Positions 35,207-42,679 of a stretch of 64,000 nt of DNA are shown piece after piece (within the stretch, counting starts at the first letter, position 1; each line of letters opens with the position of its first letter). The translations under genes and the position numbers were made by a program. The notes under the pieces were generated by a model, which was not told the DNA's origin, did not search any database, and saw only the letters and a list, made by a program, of their open reading frames with translations. This stretch comes from an uncultured Christensenella sp. GTDB taxonomy: Bacteria > Bacillota > Clostridia > Christensenellales > Borkfalkiaceae. Where the stretch lies: NCBI GenBank assembly GCA_910579525.1, contig CAJTUK010000002.1, positions 124,001 to 188,000 of the forward strand, given 5' to 3'.

Positions 35207-36181
35207 TCACTCCGAATTTTCGTCTGCGGGGATAACTTTTTTTCTCTTTTCTCCGAATTTGTTGATTATGAATATTCCGATGCACACCAAAACGAGGGCT
35301 ATTAGAGTGTACCAGCTCAAAAGCTGGTCGCTTTCGCCGAGTACCGCGGCGGAAAATACGGCGCCGAAGAGGGGGTTTGTGCTCTTGAAAACGGCGACCT
35401 TGGAAACGGGGTTATATTTGAGAAGGAAGCCCTGCAAAGTGAACGCGCAAGCGGACAAAAAGGCGAGATATAAGAGCATGAACGCCGCCCCGACGTTGAT
35501 TTGGGGAATTGTTCCGCCGAAACTTACGCCGATAATAACGAGCGCCAGCCCGCCTATTAAAAACTGATAGCCGCACAGCACGGTTGTGTTTTCGTGCTTG
35601 GAGAAAATTTTTACAAGCCCCGCCGCAACCGCGGAGGAAAGCCCCGAAAAGATTACGAATCCCTCGCCGAGCGTGGAAAAATTAAAAGAAAAATCGCCGC
35701 CGAGGTTGATTAGTATAACTCCGCCGAAACCGAGGACGCAACCCGCGAGTTTTATGAGGTTGAATTTTTCGGTGCGGAATATGAAGCATGCGCAGATAAT
35801 TGTAAAAAACACGCCCAAGCCGTTGAGCACGGACGCCTTTACGCCCGCGGTGTTGGCGAGACCTATATAAAAAAAGGTGTATTGCAACGCCGTTTGAAAG
35901 AGCGCCAAAAGAAGAACGCGCCAGATATTTTTGGGTTTGGGGTAAATAAATTTTTTTTGAGTTGCGGAGCCGAAGGCGATAACGAGCGCGCCCGCAAACG
36001 AAAACCTTACGCCCGCGAAGAGCATGAGGGAGGGGATATGAGAGCGGTCTATGCCGAAGAGGTTATAGCCTAATTTTACGCACGGAAAAGCGCTGCCCCA
36101 AAGGACGCAGCAGATTATCGCGCATACGCAAACTATATATGTTTTTGAAAAAAACTTTTCGGGCTCTTTTATTATCGGCAT
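35207..36181 (-). CDS. EamA/DMT-family transporter
   Basis: 324 residues from the ATG at 36181. Ten predicted membrane spans in two EamA repeats (about 15-145 and 170-310); typical elements are GSAFPCVKLGYNLF in span 1, TALQYTFFYIGLANT and the C-terminal PLFGAVFSAAVLGES. The family exports metabolites or amino acids, or takes up nucleotide sugars; substrate unknown. No Shine-Dalgarno sequence; the ATG is six bases after a TATAAT box. A TTG six codons upstream lies within the promoter and is rejected. Confidence 0.9.
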   Translation of the reverse strand: MPIIKEPEKFFSKTYIVCVCAIICCVLWGSAFPCVKLGYNLFGIDRSHIPSLMLFAGVRFSFAGALVIAFGSATQKKFIYPKPKNIWRVLLLALFQTALQYTFFYIGLANTAGVKASVLNGLGVFFTIICACFIFRTEKFNLIKLAGCVLGFGGVILINLGGDFSFNFSTLGEGFVIFSGLSSAVAAGLVKIFSKHENTTVLCGYQFLIGGLALVIIGVSFGGTIPQINVGAAFMLLYLAFLSACAFTLQGFLLKYNPVSKVAVFKSTNPLFGAVFSAAVLGESDQLLSWYTLIALVLVCIGIFIINKFGEKRKKVIPADENSE

Positions 36182-36216
36182 ACTATCATTATATTGCAAT
36201 TTGAAATTTTAAGCAA
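36179..36216 (-). promoter_or_regulatory. Promoter giving a probable leaderless mRNA for the EamA gene
   Basis: TTGCTT (36216-36211), 17-bp spacer, TATAAT (36193-36188), then six bases and the ATG (36181). Confidence 0.65.
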
Positions 36217-36304
36217 TTAATTAGCGCTTGCGTTGCGGAATTTTGTTTGTTGCGGTAGTATGGCGCCGCCGTCGAGATTGTAGCGGGGTTTGGGGTTTGC
36301 CGGT

Positions 36305-36341
36305 AAAAAGAACCCGCCCCGCGCTTTGAGCGCGGGGCGGG
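36305..36341 (-). terminator. Terminator of the tpiA-gpmI run
   Basis: CCCGCCCCGCGC with GCGCGGGGCGGG forms a 12-bp stem; a T-rich run follows on the minus strand. Confidence 0.88.
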
Positions 36342-36356
36342 ATATAATAACCTAAA

Positions 36357-37910
36357 TTATTTAATAAGACTTTTGCCCGTCATTTCTGCGGGAACGGGCA
36401 AGCCCATAACCGTTAACAGAGTGGGTGCGAGGTCGGCAAGCACGCCGTCTTTGCGGAGGGTTGCGTTTTTGTTTTTGTCGGAAATAAGCACCACGGGCAC
36501 GGGGTTGGTTGTGTGCGCGGTGAAGGGGGAGCCGTCTTCGGAAATGAGTTTATCCGCGTTGCCGTGGTCGGCGGTGAGCAGAGCGGCGCCGCCCATAGAG
36601 AGAATTTTATCGGTTACTTTTTTGACGCACTCGTCAACCGTGCCTACGGCTTTGACTGCGGCGGGGATTATACCCGTATGCCCGACCATATCGCAGTTTG
36701 CGAAGTTGAGTATTATTACGTCGAAATTGCCGCCGTCGAGTTCTTTGAGAACTTTGTCGGTGACTTCGTAAGCGCTCATTTCGGGTTTAAGATCGTAGGT
36801 TGCGACTTTGGGGGAGGGAATCAAGTCGCGCTGTTCGCCCTCGTTGGGCGCCTCTACGCCGCCGTTGAAAAAGAAGGTGACGTGGGCGTATTTTTCGGTT
36901 TCGGCAATGCGCAGTTGCTTTTTGCCGAGCTTTGCAAGATACTCGCCCAAAGTGTTGTCAAGCGAGGTTTTGGGGAAGGCGATATCTAACCCTTCGAACT
37001 CCGCGTCATATACGGTAAAACAAACATATATTGGGGTCAACCAGCCCGTTTTGCGTTCGAAAGCGGTGCCTTTGGGTACCGTGAATTGCTTTTGCGAAAC
37101 GGCGCGGGTTATCTCCCTTGCGCGGTCGGGACGGAAGTTGAAGCATATGATACTGTCGCCCTTTTCTATGAGACCTACGGGTTTGCCGTTTTCGTAAACT
37201 TTGGTGGGAACGATGAATTCGTCGGTAACGCCGGCGGCGTAGCTTTCTTCAACCGCCTTTGCGGGGTCGGAGCACTGCACGCCCGTGCCGAGCGTGAGCA
37301 TATCGTAAGCCTTTTCTACCCTGTCCCAGTTGTTGTCGCGGTCCATAGCGTAATATCTGCCGCAAACCGAGGCGATTTTTCCCGCGCCTATCTTGTCGAT
37401 TTCGGCTTGCAGGCCGCGTATGAAGCCTGCGCCGGAGGTGGGGGAAACGTCTCTGCCGTCCATAAAGCAATGAACGTAAATTTCGTTGAGTCCGCGCTGT
37501 TTCGCCATCTTTAAAAGGGCGTAAACGTGGGATATGTGGCTATGTACGCCTCCGTCGGACAAAAGCCCGTAGAGGTGAAGTTTTTTGCCGTTTGCCTTTG
37601 CGCCGTCAATAGCCTTGATTAAAGCGGGATTTTCGAAGAAGTCGCCGTCCTGTATGGACTTGGTTATTTTTGTAAGGTCCTGATAGACTATTCGTCCCGC
37701 GCCCATATTGAGGTGACCTACCTCGCTGTTGCCCATCTGTCCGTCGGGCAGACCTACGCTCATTCCGCTTGCGCCGAGGGTGGCGGAGGGGTAAGTTTTT
37801 ATTAGGTTTTTAACGTTTTTGCTGCCGTTTAAATATACGGCGTTGCCTTCGCCGTCGGGTGCGAGCCCGTAGCCGTCCATTATAATAATCGCGTAAGGAA
37901 TCTTTTTCAT
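36357..37910 (-). CDS. gpmI: 2,3-bisphosphoglycerate-independent phosphoglycerate mutase
   Basis: 517 residues, standard for the iPGM family. It interconverts 3- and 2-phosphoglycerate using two manganese ions. The catalytic serine lies in QMGNSEVGHLNMGAGR, the metal ligands in IIMDGYG (N-terminus) and LLTADHGNADK (C-terminal part), and substrate contacts in CFMDGRDVSP and FNFRPDRARE. It follows tpiA by 9 bp and shares its transcript. Confidence 0.97.
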   Translation of the reverse strand: MKKIPYAIIIMDGYGLAPDGEGNAVYLNGSKNVKNLIKTYPSATLGASGMSVGLPDGQMGNSEVGHLNMGAGRIVYQDLTKITKSIQDGDFFENPALIKAIDGAKANGKKLHLYGLLSDGGVHSHISHVYALLKMAKQRGLNEIYVHCFMDGRDVSPTSGAGFIRGLQAEIDKIGAGKIASVCGRYYAMDRDNNWDRVEKAYDMLTLGTGVQCSDPAKAVEESYAAGVTDEFIVPTKVYENGKPVGLIEKGDSIICFNFRPDRAREITRAVSQKQFTVPKGTAFERKTGWLTPIYVCFTVYDAEFEGLDIAFPKTSLDNTLGEYLAKLGKKQLRIAETEKYAHVTFFFNGGVEAPNEGEQRDLIPSPKVATYDLKPEMSAYEVTDKVLKELDGGNFDVIILNFANCDMVGHTGIIPAAVKAVGTVDECVKKVTDKILSMGGAALLTADHGNADKLISEDGSPFTAHTTNPVPVVLISDKNKNATLRKDGVLADLAPTLLTVMGLPVPAEMTGKSLIK

Positions 37911-37919
37911 ACAGCCGCC

Positions 37920-38666
37920 TTATTTATCGAAGTTTACTATGGTGGCGAAGTCGGTTTTGAGCGAAGCTCCGCCGATAAGCCCGCCGTCTATGTCGGGTTG
38001 AGCCATGAGACCTTTGCAGTTGCCTGCGTTCATCGACCCGCCGTATTGAATAACAATCTTTTCAGCGCATTTCGGGCAGAAAAGCGAGCCGATCTTTTTG
38101 CGAATATACGCAATGGTTTCCTGCGCCTGCTCGTCGGTGGCGGTTTTGCCGGTGCCTATAGCCCAGACGGGTTCGTAAGCTATAACGAGCTTGGTTACGT
38201 CTTCAACGCCGTTCAATCCTACGGAAAGCTGACGGTCGAGCACGTTTTCGGTTTGACCGTTTTCACGCTCGGAAAGCGTTTCGCCGACGCATACTATGGG
38301 GGTAAGCCCGTTATTGAGCGCGGTTAACGTGCGTTTGTTTACCGTTTCGTCTGTTTCGCCGAAATACTGTCTTCTTTCGCTGTGACCGATAATTACGTAT
38401 TTTACGCCGTAGTCTTTGAGCATATCGGCGGAGATTTCGCCGGTGTATGCGCCGCTCTGTGCGAAGTGTACGTTTTCGGCGCCGATATGTATATTGCTGC
38501 CTGCCGCCGCTTTGGTCATTTCGGGAATTAGTATTGCGGGTACGCAGAGGCATACGTCGCAGTTGGCGTTTTTAACGAGGGGTTTGAGCTCTTCGATAAG
38601 TTTTTTGCCGCTTTCGACGGTCATGTTCATTTTCCAGTTTCCTGCAATAAAGGGTCTTCTTGCCAT
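37920..38666 (-). CDS. tpiA: Triosephosphate isomerase
   Basis: 248 residues from the ATG at 38666, preceded by AAAGGAGAT; a longer reading frame upstream is in the promoter. N-terminal RPFIAGNWKMN, catalytic His in IIGHSERRQYF, catalytic Glu in IAYEPVWAIGTGKTA, and the phosphate loop GGSMNAGNC. It is the first gene of the tpiA-gpmI glycolytic run. Confidence 0.97.
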   Translation of the reverse strand: MARRPFIAGNWKMNMTVESGKKLIEELKPLVKNANCDVCLCVPAILIPEMTKAAAGSNIHIGAENVHFAQSGAYTGEISADMLKDYGVKYVIIGHSERRQYFGETDETVNKRTLTALNNGLTPIVCVGETLSERENGQTENVLDRQLSVGLNGVEDVTKLVIAYEPVWAIGTGKTATDEQAQETIAYIRKKIGSLFCPKCAEKIVIQYGGSMNAGNCKGLMAQPDIDGGLIGGASLKTDFATIVNFDK

Positions 38667-38699
38667 AAATATAAATCTCCTTTTATGTTTCCGCAGATA

Positions 38700-38728
38700 A
38701 TTATAACACACTCCGCGGATAATAGCAA
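38700..38728 (-). promoter_or_regulatory. Promoter of tpiA-gpmI
   Basis: TTGCTA (38728-38723), 17-bp spacer, TATAAT (38705-38700); the leader is about 27 nt. Confidence 0.8.
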
Positions 38729-38769
38729 ATTCCGCGCGGCAAAAAGTTGATTTTATTGAAAAAAGCAAC

Positions 38770-38998
38770 TTGACGTATTTTATCGGTTTTTTAAAACACG
38801 GCAGAAAGTCGCTTTTAAATCACATTAGAGTTTTACAATTCCGTTTAGCGCCTCGGTGCAAGGTGATTCGGTATCCGTATGCGTATACGTTAGTATCGGG
38901 CAAGTACGCGTCAGTAAAAATAAAGTTTGCCGCCCAACCATAACTATTTATTATAGTTAATTAGGAAGCGTCGAAAGACACTTCTCTTTTTATAAAGT
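38770..38998 (+). ncRNA. Possible non-coding transcript in the tpiA upstream gap
   Basis: Bases 38729-39028 contain no gene. On the plus strand a TTGACG (38770-38775) and TAAAAC (38792-38797) could be a promoter. The sequence that follows has several hairpins (CGTATGCGTATACG region, AACTAT/ATAGTT near 38943) and ends in GAAGCGTC, GAAA loop, GACACTTC with T5, like a terminator. No known family was recognised. Confidence 0.3.
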
Positions 38999-39028
38999 GA
39001 ATAACAACCTGAATTTGTTTTTATGTAT

Positions 39029-39063
39029 AAAAAATAAGGGTTTTCGGACTTCCGAAAACCCTT
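39029..39063 (-). terminator. Terminator of the interrupted gene
   Basis: AAGGGTTTTCGGA/TCCGAAAACCCTT, 13-bp stem with a T-rich run on the minus strand, just downstream of the gene remnant. Confidence 0.88.
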
Positions 39064-39093
39064 AAAATCGTTAATTTTGTTTTTTTGCGCTTT

Positions 39094-39171
39094 TTACTTC
39101 GTCATTGCTTCCTGAACGGCAACTGCAACTGCAACCGTTGCGCCGACCATGGGGTTGTTGCCCGAACATGA
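39094..39171 (-). pseudogene. 3' remnant of an interrupted chromosomal gene
   Basis: The last about 25 codons of a minus-strand gene remain: SCSGNNPMVGATVAVA, then VAVQEAMTK and a stop at 39094, with a canonical terminator downstream. An in-frame stop occurs at 39181-39183 and base composition changes to AT-rich there, so the rest of the gene has been displaced. The parent family was not identified. The remnant marks the left edge of the accessory island. Confidence 0.65.
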
Positions 39172-39186
39172 GTAGAAAATTTAATC

Positions 39187-39275
39187 GTATCAATCTGTCT
39201 TGAATTGTACCAAGTTATCTTACACAAAAGGCTGTTAGTGTAAATAAATGAAACCAATTTGTATCAATATGTCTT
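39187..39275. repeat. Pair of 15-bp direct repeats at the island edge
   Basis: GTATCAATCTGTCTT (39187-39201) and GTATCAATATGTCTT (39261-39275) differ at one base. They lie just inside the left junction, where integrase arm sites or transposase sites are often found. Confidence 0.6.
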
Positions 39276-39343
39276 TATCTGTTTTTATCGGTTTTTTACT
39301 CAAATGTTGACAAAATGATGTACACGGAGTCTATTTTATACCA

Positions 39344-39501
39344 ATGGTAGCCATAGAATGAGCTTCAAACCTATGGTAAGAAAAAACATACCTATGGTAG
39401 CCATTTACGATATAAGAAAGTACATACCGATGGTTACCATCATTTATATGGAATACAACCCGATGGTTACCATCATCTATATATAAAACCATATGGTTGG
39501 T
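39344..39501. repeat. Array of ATGGT-N-ACCAT palindromes
   Basis: ATGGTAGCCAT at 39344-39354 and 39394-39404 (one mismatch from symmetry), ATGGTTACCAT at 39430-39440 and 39463-39473, ATGGTA half-site at 39373, and ACCATATGGT at 39488-39497. Spacing is 21-36 bp. It lies upstream of the promoter of the 39585 gene. An operator array or replication/partition-type iteron set are both possible. Confidence 0.75.
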
Positions 39502-39524
39502 AGATAAACTATATAATTTATATA

Positions 39525-39552
39525 TTGAAAAAATATTGCTTTATGATATAAT
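39525..39552 (+). promoter_or_regulatory. Promoter of the 39585 gene
   Basis: TTGAAA (39525-39530), 16-bp spacer, TATAAT (39547-39552), downstream of the palindrome array. Confidence 0.6.
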
Positions 39553-39584
39553 TTATGTATTATTTTACAAAGGAGAAATAATTA

Positions 39585-40160
39585 ATGGAATGGTTGGCAG
39601 CAGTATTAGGATTAGTAGGCGCAGTTGTAGGATCTGTAATAACTGGAATAGTTGAGTTTATTATAATGAAAAAGACATTAGAAAATGATAAATTGAAATT
39701 GAGGTTGGAACTAAAAGAAAAATTTAATAAAATTGCAAATCCAGATAGTGATGACGCTTGTGATGGTTGGCGAGAAGAATTGGAGGTCTATAAACAATTA
39801 TTAAATGAACTTTATTATCTTAACATAATTGCGAATCCCAAAAAGAATTATAAAGAAAATGGAAAATTTCCATATATCGAAAATAATATAGCGAAAATAG
39901 TAGGTGGATGTGAGCTTCCACAAGATATAGCAAAATTACTAGGTGAATTGCGGTGCAATATAGATATATACAATTCATTACTCAAATGCAATACTGATAT
40001 TTCAAATTTTGAAATGGCTATTAATAAGATATACAATTTAATCAATCCTATTCGAGAAGAACAGTTTAAAAATTATATGACAGCAAAGGATGCTATAAGA
40101 AATTACAGTCGAAATGAAGCAGAAAATTTAGTAGATTGCTATAAAGAAGTGAATAAATAA
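39585..40160 (+). CDS. Membrane-anchored helical protein of unknown function
   Basis: 191 residues. One N-terminal membrane span (about 4-28, with GLVGAVVGSVITGIVE) is followed by a charged coiled-coil-like stretch and a helical soluble domain. The ATG at 39585 follows AAAGGAGAA. Low-GC codon use. The arrangement (short anchor plus cytosolic helices) resembles small phage or island proteins of unknown role. It is the gene behind the palindrome array. Confidence 0.75.
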   Translation: MEWLAAVLGLVGAVVGSVITGIVEFIIMKKTLENDKLKLRLELKEKFNKIANPDSDDACDGWREELEVYKQLLNELYYLNIIANPKKNYKENGKFPYIENNIAKIVGGCELPQDIAKLLGELRCNIDIYNSLLKCNTDISNFEMAINKIYNLINPIREEQFKNYMTAKDAIRNYSRNEAENLVDCYKEVNK

Positions 40161-40195
40161 AATAGCAACTCTACATTAAAATAAGTTGTTTTGAT

Positions 40196-40210
40196 TATAA
40201 TTAAAGTATG
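40196..40210 (+). promoter_or_regulatory. Start-overlapping motif, first copy
   Basis: TATAATTAAAGTATG: the TATAAT box ends six bases before the ATG at 40208. It matches the motif of dinB and Ku at 11 of 15 positions. Confidence 0.5.
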
Positions 40211-40468
40211 TTAAGATATGGAAAAGTCTATATTTCGATGCTCTTGCACATTGATAATGACGGTGTTATGAAGCCTGTTGCTGTTGAGTGGACAGATGGT
40301 ACAAAGTATGAGATAGATAAGATTATAGACGAACGAAATGCTCCACCTGAGCATACGGGCGGAGTGCTTACAAGAAAATACAGAGTTATAATTAAGGGGA
40401 AAGAAAGGGTGATCTATTTAGATAAACAAACGAATAAATGGTTCGTGGAAAAGCCGTTGTACGATTAA
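40208..40468 (+). CDS. Small hypothetical protein upstream of dinB
   Basis: 86 residues, beta-rich, with VYISMLLHIDNDG, VEWTDGTKYEIDK, RVIIKGKERVIYLD and a C-terminal KWFVEKPLYD. This resembles small uncharacterised proteins that often sit directly before Y-family polymerase genes in Firmicutes. No Shine-Dalgarno sequence; probably leaderless. Its last codons form part of a terminator stem. Function unknown. Confidence 0.72.
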   Translation: MLRYGKVYISMLLHIDNDGVMKPVAVEWTDGTKYEIDKIIDERNAPPEHTGGVLTRKYRVIIKGKERVIYLDKQTNKWFVEKPLYD

Positions 40469-40482
40469 GTACGACGGCTTTG
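40451..40482 (+). terminator. Terminator overlapping the end of the 40208 gene
   Basis: AAGCCGTTGTAC (40451-40462) pairs with GTACGACGGCTT (40469-40480); the stop codon lies in the loop. No long T-run, so strength is uncertain. Confidence 0.65.
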
Positions 40483-40484
40483 CT

Positions 40485-40499
40485 CATACTTTAGGTATG
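40485..40499 (+). promoter_or_regulatory. Inverted repeat overlapping the dinB start codon
   Basis: CATACTTTAGGTATG, a CATAC-N5-GTATG palindrome whose right arm contains the ATG. A near-identical copy overlaps the Ku start. Confidence 0.7.
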
Positions 40500-41747
40500 A
40501 GGACGATACTTCATAGTGATTTGAATAACTTTTATGCTTCGGTAGAGTGCTTGCGCAATCCGGCAATAAGAAATAAGCCAGTAGTTGTGGTGGGCAGTAA
40601 AGAAGATAGGCACGGTATAGTTCTCGCTAAAAATATGATAGCCAAGAAGTTGGGTGTAAAGACAGGCGATGTCTATTGGGAAGCAAAACAGAAATGTGGA
40701 GATACGCTCGTTGAAGTTCAGGCAGACTTTTCAACATATATCAATGTGTCAAAGGAAGTGCGGAAGATATACGAGGATTATGCAGACAGAATAGAAGCCT
40801 ATGGTATAGACGAATGTTGGCTTGACGTGAGTTCAAGTTTAAAGTTGTTTGGTAGTGGAAAAGAAATAGCCGAAACGATTAGGGAACGAATAAAGACCGA
40901 AATCGGGCTTACAGTAAGTATAGGTGTAAGTTGGAACAAGATATTTGCAAAGCTCGGTTCTGATATGAAAAAACCCGATGCAGTAACTGAAATAACTCTT
41001 GATAACTATAAGATAAAAGTGTGGAGCTTGCCCGTGGAGGATTTGTTGTATGTGGGCAGAGCCACTCAACAAAAACTCAATAGAATAGGCATAAAGACGA
41101 TAGGAGACCTTGCACAAGCTGATGAACAACGTTTAATAAGTCTACTCGGTAAATGGGGGAGTTATCTTCATACCTTTGCTAATGGTAAAGACGAATCACC
41201 CGTAGCAAAAATAGGCGAAGAGGAAGCGATTAAATCGATAGGCAATAGTCTTACAGTTTACCGTGATTTGGTTGACGACGAGGACGTTGAACCCGTAATT
41301 TGGTTGCTTGCAGACAGCGTTTGTTCGAGAATGAGAGAAGCGGGACTCAATAAAGCTCGTACCGTTTACGTTTATGCACGTTCAAGCAATTTAAGCGGCT
41401 ATCAAAAGCAGGGCAAACTTCCTCGACCCTCCGGCGCTATGCAAGACGTGGCGAGAAAAGCGTTTCAACTATTTAAGGAAGTCTATAAATGGGAGAACCC
41501 CTTGCGAAGTATTGGCATAGCTGTTTCGGAATTTAAATTCGGTGATGAGCAACTTGATTTGTTCGGAAATTTGGAAAAGGACGAGAAGCAAAAGCGGTTA
41601 GATAATACAATAGATAAACTGCGTGCAAAATACGGCAACAATATTATTCAGTCAGCAATAGTTTACAAAGACCCGAAATTAAAGGATTTGGACATAAAGG
41701 GCGAACATACAATTCACCCTTATAGCTTTTTTAAAAACAATAAATAA
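40497..41747 (+). CDS. dinB: Y-family DNA polymerase (Pol IV/DinB type)
   Basis: 416 residues. Translesion polymerase. Catalytic Asp in LHSDLNNFYASVE (N-terminus) and the DE pair in YGIDECWLDVS; VSIGVSWNKIFAKLGSD and the helix-hairpin-helix GIKTIGDLAQ complete the catalytic core. The C-terminal QLDLF (352-356) is a beta-clamp binding motif, so it should be replisome-accessible. The start overlaps a palindrome; no Shine-Dalgarno sequence. It sits with SRAP, Ku and ligase genes in an AT-rich island. Confidence 0.95.
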   Translation: MRTILHSDLNNFYASVECLRNPAIRNKPVVVVGSKEDRHGIVLAKNMIAKKLGVKTGDVYWEAKQKCGDTLVEVQADFSTYINVSKEVRKIYEDYADRIEAYGIDECWLDVSSSLKLFGSGKEIAETIRERIKTEIGLTVSIGVSWNKIFAKLGSDMKKPDAVTEITLDNYKIKVWSLPVEDLLYVGRATQQKLNRIGIKTIGDLAQADEQRLISLLGKWGSYLHTFANGKDESPVAKIGEEEAIKSIGNSLTVYRDLVDDEDVEPVIWLLADSVCSRMREAGLNKARTVYVYARSSNLSGYQKQGKLPRPSGAMQDVARKAFQLFKEVYKWENPLRSIGIAVSEFKFGDEQLDLFGNLEKDEKQKRLDNTIDKLRAKYGNNIIQSAIVYKDPKLKDLDIKGEHTIHPYSFFKNNK

Positions 41748-41769
41748 AGCGCACTTATGAGTGCGCTTT
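41746..41769. terminator. Bidirectional terminator between dinB and the SRAP gene
   Basis: AAAGCGCAC/GTGCGCTTT with a 6-base loop between convergent genes; it overlaps the end of the SRAP frame. Confidence 0.8.
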
Positions 41770-42309
41770 AAGTTTAATTTGGTTGTCTGTTAATATGAAA
41801 TGGCGGGCAAAGTCGGCGTCGTTCAAATAGTAATCTTTTATTTCGTCACCCACGATAATGGGAATGCGGTTATGGTATTTTTCAACGGGTGGGGTGGATT
41901 CTTTTGTAAGAATTATAAACTTGTCAACGCCGTCCTCATTGCGGTAAAATCCACCTAAATATAAAATCTTTCCGTCCACACGATTAAAGTAATATTTATG
42001 CTTTTCCCTATTCCACTCATAAAAGCCACTTGCGGGTATTAGACAGCGCCGTTCTAAAAAGCTCTTACGGAAAGTTTGTTTATCCGTTACCGTTTCAGCT
42101 CGTGCATTTATAATAACGCCCTTGCCGTCAAATCGCCCGAAGCCCCATTTGCATATAATTGGGTGTTTTTCTTGCGTTAAAACTGGAACGAAGTAGGTTG
42201 GGTAAATATCGCCGAACTTAATCTGAACGTTTTTCTCGCTTTCTGGAAGATTGTTTAAAATATCATGTATTCCCTTGTCGTTTATGCCTATATGAAATCT
42301 TCCGCACAT
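41755..42309 (-). CDS. SRAP (SOS response-associated peptidase, YedK/HMCES-like) protein
   Basis: 184 residues. It begins MCGRF; Cys2 forms the thiazolidine crosslink to abasic sites in single-stranded DNA in characterised YedK and HMCES. The other conserved parts are INARAETV (Asn), RCLIPASGFYEWN (Glu) and IILTKESTPPVEKYHNRIP (His in HNRIP). It protects abasic sites during replication. It is divergent from the rhodanese gene, with its start inside a CAAAC-N5-GTATG repeat. SRAP genes are known to cluster with dinB, Ku and LigD. Confidence 0.94.
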   Translation of the reverse strand: MCGRFHIGINDKGIHDILNNLPESEKNVQIKFGDIYPTYFVPVLTQEKHPIICKWGFGRFDGKGVIINARAETVTDKQTFRKSFLERRCLIPASGFYEWNREKHKYYFNRVDGKILYLGGFYRNEDGVDKFIILTKESTPPVEKYHNRIPIIVGDEIKDYYLNDADFARHFILTDNQIKLKAHS

Positions 42310-42321
42310 ACATTAAGTTTG
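42307..42321 (-). promoter_or_regulatory. Inverted repeat overlapping the SRAP start codon
   Basis: On the minus strand CAAACTTAATGTATG; 12 of 15 positions agree with the dinB copy, and the ATG occupies the last three bases as in dinB and Ku. Confidence 0.6.
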
Positions 42322-42344
42322 CGCTTTTTGCAAATTATTATTGT

Positions 42345-42635
42345 ATGACAACAATAAATATCAATGACGGGGTTAAAGCATTTAAGGAAGATAAAAACGC
42401 CGTACTTTTGGACGTAAGAACGCAAGATGAATATAACGCAAAACACATTAACGGGAGTATAAACATTCCCATACAATCGCTCGATAAAATAAGCATTGAA
42501 GTTGAAAACCGTACAACGCCTTTATACGTTTACTGTCATAGCGGAGCAAGAAGCGCAAGAGCGATAAAAGCATTAAAACGAATGGGATATTCAAAGGTTA
42601 CAGACATAGGCGGTATTAAAGATTACAAAGGCTAA
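42345..42635 (+). CDS. Rhodanese-domain protein
   Basis: 96 residues, a single rhodanese domain with LLDVRTQDEYNAKHINGSINIP and the active-site loop CHSGARS (Cys64). Single-domain rhodaneses transfer sulfane sulfur. There is no signal peptide. The start ATG (42345) has GTATG context but only a weak match to the palindrome seen in its neighbours. Its place in a DNA-repair cluster is unexplained. Confidence 0.9.
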   Translation: MTTININDGVKAFKEDKNAVLLDVRTQDEYNAKHINGSINIPIQSLDKISIEVENRTTPLYVYCHSGARSARAIKALKRMGYSKVTDIGGIKDYKG

Positions 42636-42664
42636 TATCTACCGTTATTTTTTAGCTTTATGCG

Positions 42665-42679
42665 CATACTATAGGTATG
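42665..42679 (+). promoter_or_regulatory. Inverted repeat overlapping the Ku start codon
   Basis: CATACTATAGGTATG, 14 of 15 positions identical to the dinB copy. The last three bases are the Ku ATG. Confidence 0.7.

Noticed and set aside
39344..39501. CRISPR array
   Set aside because: The repeats are 11-bp palindromes with irregular 10-25 bp gaps that are too short and irregular for spacers, and there are no cas genes.
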